A stretch of 64,000 bases of DNA from Humulus lupulus (lineage: Eukaryota > Streptophyta > Magnoliopsida > Rosales > Cannabaceae). The stretch lies in NCBI RefSeq assembly GCF_963169125.1, contig NC_084794.1, forward strand, positions 228,095,409-228,159,408. Direction: 5' to 3'. This document shows positions 22,801 to 32,338 of this stretch, piece by piece (position 1 is the stretch's first letter; each line of letters opens with the position of its first letter). Both the position numbers and the translations under genes were made by a program. The notes under the pieces were generated by a model. That model saw nothing but the letters and a program-made list of their open reading frames with translations. It made no database searches and was not told where the DNA came from.

Positions 22801-25218
22801 TGTAACGCCCTGGTTTACCCATAACAGTTACGGTGAACGGTGAACCGGAAATTTGACTCATTGCCTGAGTCCTTTGGTTAAAAACGTGATCTAAGTGTTA
22901 TTAACAAGTTATGGTGAAAACCATTAAAAAGGAAAGGATATGTTTTATTGATATATAAAACTATTCATGGTCCCACAAGAACATTTACAAGTTATTTACA
23001 ACTCATTAAGGTCATTACTGTACCAAAATCTCAAACCCCGCCGACCTAAGCGGCAAAAATAGGGTAAACCCCCTAGTTCCTCTGAGAACTCCTTGGCCGT
23101 GGTGGTCAAGCGGCCGCATATGTACACATCACCACCTAAGCTCTCCACTCAAGGCTAGGTGAGCTTTTCTTGTCCTTTACCTGCACCACATAGCACCCAT
23201 AAGCCAAAGCCCAGCAAGAAAACATAACATTATATGTAAACATTATCAAATGATTATCATTATAATCACACAGAGGTCATAGCTTTCAAACAGATGAGTG
23301 AATATCACTTGAGGTTCTAATAAACCATACTGAGTGACTGACAAACAGGTCACTAATTCGAATGGAAGAGTGGCTGCTAGGTAAGCCACTAGCCTTCAAC
23401 AGGTTCTGGTAAACCATACTGAGTAACTAACAAGCAAGTCACTATTTCAAGTGGAAGAGTGGCTGCTAGGTAAACCACTAGCCTTCAAGTGCTTATATTT
23501 TTCATCGACCTTGAGGTCGGTCTGGCATTAATGCTCTTTGAGTCATTCAATGCAGAAAGTCGATCAGATCTAATCTTTACTGGCTTACGTTGAACACGCT
23601 AAGGCCGTCCTGACTAATGAGTCAGCCCAATGTGACCAGTGCCCAGTACCACTGCCGAACCTGACTAATAAGTCACAGCTTCACAGTTGATACTAACACC
23701 TTTGCCAAATCTGACTAATGAGTCAGTACCATGCACAAGTGAGCAACATTTGCTAGATATTCCACAATCAATTCGTGTCCACACTTATACAATCAACATG
23801 CCCCATGAATAACCATGCATGTCACATTTGGGGTGCAATTTTCTTACCTCTGGTTCGAGCGAGAAATAATAACAAGAACGACTCCTGAGAACGATCGACT
23901 TTTGATTCCTTAGCAGTCACCTAATCACAACCAATTATAACCTCAATTAATAAGAATCAACATGGATAGGGTTTTAACCTAAGAACCACTCTCGGGACCT
24001 CGAAACATGCCTACACGGTGAGTAGATTCGATCCCGAGCCTTAAGGATTGAAACCCCAAGTCAAAAACCCTTAAAAACACTCAAAATGGGACTTTGAAGG
24101 AACAGAGTAGCGCTACAACTCTCAACCCCTAGCGCCCCAGCGCTATACTCAGAACCCTCAACACGCCCATCTGCCTCCTGAGTACTGCTGTAGCGCCCTA
24201 AGGTGGGCGCTATAGCGCTACCTCCAGCACTGAAATGCCCTGAAACACCTTTCTTCATCTCCTTCGATTCCCACCTGATTCCAAAGCTTCCACAACCCAT
24301 TTTTGATGCCAAATGAACCCAAAAACCATCCTAACATACCCCAAACATCCCAACCATAGGAACCCTAGCCAAAACTCCCAATGATACCAAAGTCTCAACC
24401 TAAAAATCACAGCTGGAAAACAAAGCTAAAACAGAGCAAACCAAGGAATTCTATGGTTAGAAACTTACCCAAAACTCAGCTTATGAAGCCCTTCAATGGA
24501 GGAACACACTCCCAAACTTCCAAGGCTTGCTTCCCAAGCTTGAATCCTCAAGATTGATTCAAAAATCACAAAGAAAACTGAAGGGAAGATGATACGGGAA
24601 AGCTCTCAATCGTGCTCTATTTTTCAACCTCAACCTCAACCAAAAATGGCTTATATCTATCCTAGGGGTGAAATGACCATTTTACCCCTAGGTCAATTTA
24701 AAGTTTCTAAAGGCTCCCAAGGGCATATCTGGTATTTTCCACCTATCTCGTTAATCATAATTAACGCTCTCCAATTCCCGTTATTCTCAATAATCTCAAA
24801 CACCAATAACTCACATCCCGTTACCCTTTAATACCCAGTAACTCTCTAATCATTAAAATCACCCCGAGACTCAACCCGAGCCCCGATCTTAAACCTATTG
24901 TGACTAGACCGCTAATCAACATTCCAAGATCGTCTCATGCCGAATGGCTCGAACGAACCCACATTATAATGTGGTCTCAACATATATCACCAACATGCAT
25001 ACAAATATGCAATTATGCCCTCAACGAGCTAAGTTACCATCACACCTCTGTAATTAAAAATGTGGACTCACATGCATACATTTAATGGCATACATCATAT
25101 TTTAATATAATCCACATATACATGCATTTTATCAATTAATGGCATAATTAAAAAAGCATGGCCCTCCCGGCCTAATATTCCCGCCATTAAACCATAACGG
25201 AGAATTTGGGGCATTACA
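22801..25218 (-). repeat. 5' LTR of element D
   Basis: It pairs with 15462-17835 and differs by scattered substitutions plus a few short indels, including an 8 bp duplication near 22835. Confidence 0.94.
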
Positions 25219-27539
25219 CCAAGGCGGCTGCGCGACCTTCTCGCTTTCCCTGGCAGTCGTCAAGGCAGCCTTGGCATCTCGCTCTTGTTGTTGAGCAGAC
25301 GCAAGGGTGGCCTTAGCAGTCTGGAACTCGCCCCTGACCTCGTCAAACCTGGCCCGGGACCGAGCTATGCTTCGGTGTAGGGCCAAAGCCGCGTGCAAGG
25401 TCAAAAGATGATTAGGCATGTGCTTTAGAAAAAGCAAAGAGAACCATTGATTAAGCAAACTTACCGTGAGGGTCATCCCCAGTGAAGACTCCATAACGTT
25501 CTCGGGGCTCCTCGTCTCAATCTCCCACAAATCCCTTGGGGTGGCATTGTGGCAATGATCCACCATATAGGTCGCAGTTTCATAAACCGTCCCTCGAAAG
25601 GCCTCAGGGATTTTCTCCAGGGCCTGAGTCTTGACTGGGATGCGCACGATGGGAGCCGGAGCTGGCAAGGTCCCACTTGGTACCTCCAGTTCCCGGTTAG
25701 AGACCGGAGGTCGCGGGGGAGGTGGGGGCATCTTCTCTGCAGCGGGAGGATCCTGGCCCTTCCCCTTGGCGGGAGACTTGGAGGTGATCCCGGGAGGGGG
25801 ATTTTTCTTGGTCAGTCGGAGCTTCTTTACTAATGGTCCAGACGACCCGGAGGGAGGATTCCCCCCCTAGAACATGGATCGCAGAACGTTGTCCCCGGGC
25901 TGTGACATCTCCTCGCTTGAAACAAAACCAAGGAAGCGTTAGTAGACATAAAAATACTTGATAAAAGATAAAGAAAAAAAGTCTAAAGAATCTAAAGAAT
26001 GTATTGAAAATGTCCTACCCTCCGACCTAGAGGAGGAATCTATTGCCACGACCTCCGGCCACGGAGCTTCTACGGGGGAGTCTAAGATTATAACTTCACG
26101 AATGAGAGGGGGCTCTGGGTCCGGATCTGCCTCAGGACTGGACTCCTTTACATACTTCCTAAGCCCCGGAGCTACTACACCCTCCAGAAGGGAGGGCCAC
26201 GACCTAAGGCTGGTCTCGTACTCCTCAAAAAAGGTTGACCTAAAGGCCAGGGTATTGTTTACTACTACAGTACCCCTAGGGCGGCCCATGTCATAGCGCA
26301 ACACTAGTTGATCAACGCACTGGAGTAGAGTTATGTTACGATCTGGATCATTTTTATGATGATGTACGAGTTGGCTGGGGTTAAACCTAGCAAGCCGTAG
26401 GTCTACGGCAGCCCTGTCTAAGTCCTTAAACAAGTATGGGTTACCTTGGCCGGAGGGGCCGACTGCTGCCCCGGACTGGATCTGCTCCACGTTGACCCCC
26501 TGGTTGATCTCAAGAGCCCGCTTTCGACGCACGAGCGGCACCTCGTTTTCCTCGTCATCATCCGCAGCACCTCCCTCGGGGATGGGCGCCATCTCGCAAG
26601 CTGCTGGGACGTTCCGCGGCCTCCTTAAGGCCAGGGTCTGGCCCGAAGAAATTAACTTACATGCCAGCATTGTCTCATCAAACACGAGCTGGCGGTAGTC
26701 TTTTTCGCTTGGAGGGAGCCCCACCAGAGTTTCATATTGATCCCGGAGGGTCACCGATTTAGCCGTCCTCGCAAAAATAGCTGCACGATGGTATTCAAAT
26801 CAATACACATGGAAAGAAACAAGTCAGCGAAGATTTTGTGAGCTAAGGATAGAAAGAACTTACGAGGACGGTTGAAGTAGTAATGGTCGCAGTTGCGAAA
26901 CTCCTTCGACATAAAGAACTGGTCCTTGAAGTCATTGGGGCGACTAGGCAGTTCGATGACTGCGGCAGAGTTGGGAAAACGGGTCAAGTAATAGAACCCG
27001 TCACCTTGCCCCCATTGATCCGGGCTGGCTTTGAGGTAGAAGAAATAGAGAATGTCCGTCGGTGTAGGGACCTCTCATTCCTACTTCAGGAACAGGTACC
27101 TTAGCCCCGCTAGCAGGCGGTTGGAGTTAGGGGGGAGTTGAAAGGGGGTCAGCTTCACGAAGTTCAGGAAGTCCGCGAAGTATTGGTCCAGAGGAAGAAA
27201 GGCCCCGGCCTTGAGGTGTTCGTCGCTCCAGGTCACGAACTCCTCGTCGAGCGGTGTGCAGCTCTACTCGCCCTCGAGGGGAGGTCGGGCAACAAGAGCG
27301 CCTGTCCCTATTTCGATGTTGTGGGATAGCAGGATCTTGTTGACCTTCCCCTGAGTTGTAACCTTGGAGACAATCCTCTCGGCCTCGAAGAAGGTGTCAG
27401 GTCCCACCTCGACCTCTTTCTCCATGGTGGGACCGAAGTGGGGGATAGGGGATTCCGCTACCACCTCCTTCCCTTTGCTGGCCTGCTGAGATGACGAGAC
27501 GGCGGCGCTCCTTTTGGGCAAGTTCTTCCTGGGTCCCAT
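25219..27539 (-). pseudogene. Antisense spliced gene of element C ('putative gypsy type transposon' domain)
   Basis: On the strand opposite gag-pol a gene starts at ATG 27539 (MGPRKNLPKR). The first coding exon (to 26864) runs in one frame with three stops. It contains TWSDEHLKAGAFLPLDQYF, LTPFQLPPNSNRLLAGLRYL and FYLKASPDQWGQGDGFYYL, resembling the plant family known as putative gypsy-type transposon (Pfam Transposase_28, from memory). A GTAAGT donor at 26863 and a TGCAG acceptor at 26781 join ...NRP to PIFARTAKSV in frame. The next exon runs to about 26019 (acidic, VRRKRALEIN). Further exons at about 25915-25480 (proline-rich, then ENVMESSLGMTLT before a GTAAGT) and 25430-25219 (coiled coil) follow. 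Element D interrupts the last exon. Element B has a counterpart at 39042-41540. Its function is unknown. Confidence 0.75.
26781..26863 (-). other. Coding intron of the element C antisense gene (83 bp)
   Basis: The donor is C|GTAAGTTC and the acceptor GTGCAG|C. Removal keeps the frame (codon split after its first base). An intron at the matching position and phase, 73 bp long, occurs in element B (40546-40618). Confidence 0.75.
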
Positions 27540-27547
27540 CTGGTCGC

Positions 27548-28080
27548 CTAATGAACAAAGATGAAGAAATTTTAGAAAGGCGACCTAAAAATAGGAAAGG
27601 GAATCTAGCGCAAGAAATGATTTTCCTTACACGGGCTGAGGTAATCTCAGCCCGCAGTGCGTGAGGCCACGTGGTTCTATGAACACGCGCCTGCATTCCC
27701 AACGGGTGCCCGATTGCTCGGGATCCGTGTGTCAGGAGGGTCAGGATAATGCTTGCCTTGGAGGGAAAGTTTCAAAAAGCAAAACCGCCTAGGAAGCGTG
27801 ACCCCTAAGCTACCCGGCTTTGCACCCCAGAAACCTATCGCCTTCCCCTCTCCAAACAGGCATTTCAAAAGATTACCCAGAAAAGTCACCCCAGAATTAT
27901 CTTTTCCTATGCGTCACATTCCTAAACATATTCTCATATGGTCGATACCCCTAGGATAAAAACCTACGCACAAAACACCAGCCAAAAAGAAAAAACAACC
28001 TACAATGTGCGACTAAGAAATAAGTTTACCTAAACAAGAGAAACGGAAACATCTAAATGTACAACAGGCAGAGGACTTAC
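27548..28080 (-). other. Predicted 5' UTR intron of the element C antisense gene
   Basis: The donor GTAAGTCC begins at 28080 and the acceptor TTCATTAG ends at 27548, eight bases before the ATG. Element B shows the same layout with a similar length (about 571 bp). This accounts for the stretch between gene and promoter, where no other gene is seen. Confidence 0.6.
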
Positions 28081-28292
28081 AGAGTTTTTTGCTGTGTGAA
28101 AATCGAAAAAGACATAGGAGTCGGAATTCTAGTGGAGCCTTTAGAACTGGAGTCACGGAGAAACCCTTGTGTCTGGAACGCAGAGACTTCTGGAACGATA
28201 ACCGGAAGGAAAAAAGCTTCTAAGGCTAAGAAGAGAGAAGATGAGGAAATTTTTTCAAATAAAGGGTGGCTCATGCGAAAGGTGGCCAACCT

Positions 28293-28303
28293 TATATATA
28301 TGT
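28293..28303 (-). promoter_or_regulatory. TATA box of the antisense gene in element C
   Basis: Reading the minus strand, ACATATATATAAGG lies about 760 bp before the antisense start codon and 210 bp before the predicted 5' UTR intron. Element B has a TATATATA at a near-identical distance (about 770 bp). Confidence 0.6.
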
Positions 28304-28544
28304 AAAAGGAAAAGGAGCGAGGACCGTTCAATCATCTTAATGCGAGATACGAGGGTCACAACTCAAAAGATGAAACGACGGCCGAAGATAGGCTAGGCCA
28401 TTTAATGCGATTCTCGGAAGACGGACCGTCACCAACCACGATGCTCCACGTATCCGATACCAGTGCAATAGGCAGGACATGAAGAGTCGAAAAAGAAGCC
28501 TAAAAGCCCCCACTGTGGCCACAGGTGACGTCACGTGTCACGAG

Positions 28545-28562
28545 CAGGGGCTTGGGGGCAAA
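28545..28562 (+). other. Polypurine tract of element C
   Basis: CAGGGGCTTGGGGGCAAA lies directly before the 3' LTR. The G-run followed by GCAA is shared with elements B and E. Confidence 0.8.
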
Positions 28563-29339
28563 TGTATGCCCTAATTATCCACGAGTTATTAGCGAGCTGG
28601 AAAAGGGCATAATTCAATCCGCCACATGGAAACCATCTACTCGGAGCTGCTGTTACGAGTCTCCACCTCTTTAGCCCGAGCTAATCAAAGGGTTAGCAAG
28701 TATGCTCGAAGGCATCGGGTCAGCAGTATGGATATCACGAGCTGGCGCTACATCAAGCTCGAGGTGCGGCATAGTTCTGGCACCCCCGACCATTTGTGAA
28801 GTCAACCACGCAATGTAAATGTGCGCATATCAGACATCACGTGTCTATTCCATTCTTGAATTCTCGGACACGGAACATAAACATGCGTGTTCAGGCACCC
28901 CACGACTGGTTTGGGCCATGCGGCCCATTATTCCCCTTACCTATTGATTAGACAACACTTCATTGTCAGGTTTTAGGAATTAATCATAAGTGTCACAGAG
29001 GTGACATGATGGGTAAGAAGGTCACGGGATGACCCCCTTTACCAACACCCAGATATCCTCTCCCTATAAATATGGAGACCCTGGGCGTTGCAAGGGGTTG
29101 GTTTTTTTATTGAAAAGAAACACCCTGTAAGGAATACTCAAGAAATATCAATAATATTGACTGGTGGACTAGAGGGATTTTAACCTTCGAACCACCTAAA
29201 AAGAAGGAGCGATAACCTTCCCACCATACTAATTTCGCCAGTTTGGAATATAAATATTCACACATTACGGTTCACTATTTAGCACTAATCCATCCCGTTT
29301 ATTTGTATAATTACCTGTTGGCGAAGAACCGCGTCAACA
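28563..29339 (+). repeat. 3' LTR of element C
   Basis: It begins TGTATGCCC and ends GCGTCAACA, 777 bp like its partner at 7099. A TATA box lies at 29065. Confidence 0.95.
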
Positions 29340-30384
29340 CACATGTAGTAGAGAAGTCCTTGAGGGAACCTTTTCACAATAAAGGGGTGCTAGTAAGAGA
29401 CCCGCATGCATAAAGGCACATGACAATGCTTTGTCACAAGATAAGCATAAGACATAGCGGGACTCATTACAAGTTCCTCATGAAGAAAACACTAAATCTA
29501 GAAAAGCCTCTTAGGTAAAATAAGTCAAGCAACATAATCAAAGTAAAAATAAAGAAGTTTCCCACACATGGGACCGAAAGATGGGGAAGGAAAAAACTTC
29601 ATGGTTTCCCATCGAGAGCACTCCACTCAGTGACCTTAGCTAAATCGCGGTCACTGAATGAGGAGAAGTAGGAGCCAAGATTATGTTCCTTATAAGAACT
29701 TTAGCTTCCGCTCTTTTCTTAATCTTAAATGGAGATGAAGTCTTCTCTATAACTGCTCCTACCTTGTGTATGGCCTCAACAAACTGTTTCTCAAGTCCCT
29801 GAATCTTGTAAGCTGATTATTCTCCGCCCCAGCCAATGGTAGATCTTTTGTCGACATCACTTATACTTCAAGGGTATCAATCAATGGGAAAGTAGTAATA
29901 CACTTCATAGGCGAGTCAATCTATTGGTAATAAAGAAGAAGTCAACAAGACGAAGGGGCTACAAGGAAGAATGGCTAAAGCACTCTTCACTCTGAAATCT
30001 GACAAGCACTAGATATGCGTAAAACACCCAAGGTAATAGCTTAAGAGCACCACACAGGAGCAAACCCTATCCAAACGACGCTTATTTGGCTCTTCGGATA
30101 GAGTGCCTCAAGCTTCTTCCTGCGGCCCAACATTTGTACAAAAATGACACCCTTGGGATCTATATAAAAGAATGATTGGCGCTAATTAAACTTCAAAGGA
30201 GTCATAAGGATTGCCACTCATGAAATATGTTTTTCCATATCTTGTAAATGGAGAAAAGCACTTGCACCATGAATGTCACAAAGATGGCACCAAAAAAAAA
30301 AAAAGAAAGAGAGAGAGAGAGAGAAAAAGAAAGAGAAGAGTCTACAAGAACGCCTAAAGGCCTCCCTATAGACTAGGGGGCAAG
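29340..30384 (+). mobile_element. 3' internal non-coding part of LTR element E
   Basis: No gene is seen. An (A)/(GA) microsatellite sits at about 30291-30330. The stretch ends in a polypurine tract (GACTAGGGGGCAAG, 30371-30384) of the same type as in C and B, directly before an LTR start, which is why I assign it to a separate Tat-like element. Its 5' parts are not recognised in the window. Confidence 0.6.
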
Positions 30385-31909
30385 TGTTGATGCCAAAAAT
30401 CCACTAAGGAAAAAATGTTCGATCCCTTATTGAAGTAAACGGCTAAGCGGTACCAAAGGCGTCAAGTACGTGATAGAGGCAGAAGAGGCCACACATTTAC
30501 AAGGCCCTAGGCCTCACGAAGTCATTCCATGCCCATGGGAGTCAAATGCGAGATGCCCTCGTCTCACGAACATGCCTCCAAACCGCATCCCCCCATGAGA
30601 CGCCTCCGTCTCGCGTGGATGGCTCTTAGTCGTGCCCCTCGCGAGATGCCTCCATCTCACACATGTGCTCCCAGCTACATCACGCCTATGCGGAGACACA
30701 ACCCCAGCCTCGAGAGACCCTCCGTCTTGCGCATGCGCACCCAACTGCGTCGTGCCTCGCCTCGCGCCTTAGCGAGGCCATCTCGCACCGTACCTCCGTG
30801 AGGCCACCTCGCCTTGCACCTCAACGAGGCCATCTTGCCCCATGCCTTCACAAGACCGTCTCACCCCGCGCCTCAGCGAGGCCGTCTCACCTCGTGCCTT
30901 CGTGAGACCATCTCGCCTTGTGCCTCAGCGAGGCCATCTCGCACCGTGCCTCCGCGAGGCCACCTCGCCTTGCACCTCAGCGAGGCCCTCTCACCCCGTG
31001 CCTTCGCAAGACCGTCTCGCCTTGCGCCTTAGCAAGGTCGTCTCGCACCGTGCTTCTGCGAGGCCACCTCACCTTGCACCTCAGCGAGGTCATCTCGCCC
31101 GTGCCTTTGCAAGACCGTCTCGCCTCGTGCCTTAGCAAGGTCGTCTCACCCCGTGCCTCCACAAGGCCCACCTACCTTACACGACCGCCTCGTGCCTAAG
31201 GTCTCGCGAGGACCCCCTCACGCTGATTTCAAGCCTCACGTGGAGGCTCCAGCTGCTTCGTCTGCATGTCACACACCTGACCAATGCCTCGCACGACATA
31301 CGCCCCTTGGGCCCAAGATCTCGTGGGGCGCCCCTCGCGCTTCGCAAGTGTGTATCCACGAAGACCACAAGTAGTTCGATGCTTAGCAGAATATAGAGTG
31401 CCCTGAGGCATATGCACATCTTGGAAAGGTGAAAACATCTACGGGGCACGTGGAACATGTAAGGGTACGGAACATACATATCAACCAAAGGAATCCCTAG
31501 GCATGCCTATGACATTCGTACCCGACAAGTAGTGGAGGTAAGACACAGTACCAAGCTAGGAGTGTTGTTGCAAACCCCTAACACGTACTATAGCCGACCA
31601 CCTCTCCACCAACACCACTACCACCTGCGCTACTATCCTGACAGTGTACTTGTGTACTATTTTGTCCCCAGGGACCACCATGTATAAGGGATCACTAGAG
31701 CCCAGCTATAAATAGACCTTCACCCCTCACAATAAGGGGTTGGAAAATTCATTGTATACTCAATCTATTAAGAAATATATGAATGTTTACTCCATTGTTG
31801 ATCTGCGCTTATTTTTCCTCAAGTTTATTCTAAGTTCTTACTTAGTTATCTGCTTACGAAGCTTTGAGTTTTTCGACCTAACATCGTTGACGAGTTCTCA
31901 CCGTCAACA
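30385..31909 (+). repeat. 3' LTR of element E (1525 bp) with GC-rich internal repeats
   Basis: The ends are TGTTGATGCC and ACCGTCAACA. A TATA box (TATAAATAG, 31707) sits about 200 bp before the right end. The right end joins element B's 5' LTR in mid-sequence. Overlapping open frames on both strands at 30514-31488 are by-products of the repeats and are not genes. Confidence 0.8.
30750..31200 (+). repeat. GC-rich tandem-like array within the E LTR
   Basis: A unit of roughly 25 bp of the type CCTCAGCGAGGCCATCTCGC / CGTGCCTTCGCAAGACCGTC recurs about 15 times with many substitutions. Each unit contains a small palindrome (CCTCagCGAGG). Base composition is far richer in G+C than the surroundings. 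Confidence 0.85.
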
Positions 31910-32268
31910 TCTGGTATTAAATCTCAACTATCATGGGATATTATGCATTTAATGTATTTATTTACATTTATTTCAAATTTGAATAATTGATTGTAACTTT
32001 TTTGAATTAGTGGAAGATATTCTCCAAACCAGGCCTATAAATGGCCTGGTAATTTTCATTTGTAGGCACACACAATATTGTACTGAGAATACTCTTTGGA
32101 ATTGCTCTGAGAAAGATTTGTGAGGGTATTACGAGTCAATAATATTGACTCGTGGACTAGGCAGATTTTAACTGCTAAACCACGTAAAAATCCTATTGTT
32201 CTTTTCTTATTTTCTAAATCTTTGTTTAGTGCTCTTCATATTTAAGTTGATGAAAAATGGCGTCAACG
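31910..32268 (+). repeat. Truncated 5' LTR of element B
   Basis: It corresponds to 43003-43361 of the 3' LTR, starting at TCTGGTATTAAATC. It includes the TATA box (CCTATAAATGGCC) and the end ...GCGTCAACG (final A mutated to G). The upstream part is replaced by the E LTR. Confidence 0.88.
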
Positions 32269-32271
32269 GAT

Positions 32272-32289
32272 TGGTGCTTTCATTGAGAG
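32272..32289 (+). promoter_or_regulatory. Primer binding site of element B
   Basis: TGGTGCTTTCATTGAGAG lies three bases after the LTR, matching the site in element C. Confidence 0.75.
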
Positions 32290-32338
32290 CATTAAACAAA
32301 TCTTTGGATTATTTAGTCGAATACCTCCTGCATTACCA

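Larger units (their letters stand above)
15462..25218 (-). mobile_element. Chromovirus (Tekay/Del-like Ty3/gypsy) D, complete, nested in C
   Basis: The element is 9757 bp on the minus strand. LTRs are 22801-25218 (5', 2418 bp) and 15462-17835 (3', 2374 bp), with ends TGTAATGCCCC and GGGCGTTACA in the element's own orientation. CCAAG is present on both sides (15457-15461 and 25219-25223), a perfect 5 bp target duplication. It has an initiator-Met primer site, gag with a zinc knuckle, a single-frame pol ending in a chromodomain, and a polypurine tract. Three in-frame stops and some gag frameshifts make it defective. Long LTRs and the chromodomain point to the Tekay/Del group; that clade assignment is inference. 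Confidence 0.95.
7099..29339 (+). mobile_element. Tat-lineage Ty3/gypsy retrotransposon C (with nested element D)
   Basis: Two 777 bp LTRs (7099-7875 and 28563-29339) enclose a primer site, gag, protease, reverse transcriptase, RNase H, a second archaeal-type RNase H, integrase, a non-coding tandem array, an antisense gene and a polypurine tract. The second RNase H and the DNGSS protease motif are typical of the plant Tat lineage. The internal region is interrupted by a 9.76 kb chromovirus (15462-25218). Without it C is about 12.5 kb. By eye the LTRs differ at about 22 of 777 sites. Flanks read TACAC on the left and CACAT on the right, so no convincing 5 bp target duplication is present. Several stops and frameshifts make it non-autonomous. 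Confidence 0.92.

Noticed and set aside
30514..31488. Many overlapping open frames on both strands, up to about 100 aa, rich in Pro/Ser/Arg
   Set aside because: They come from the GC-rich 25 bp repeats within the E LTR, which lack stops in several frames; no domain is visible.
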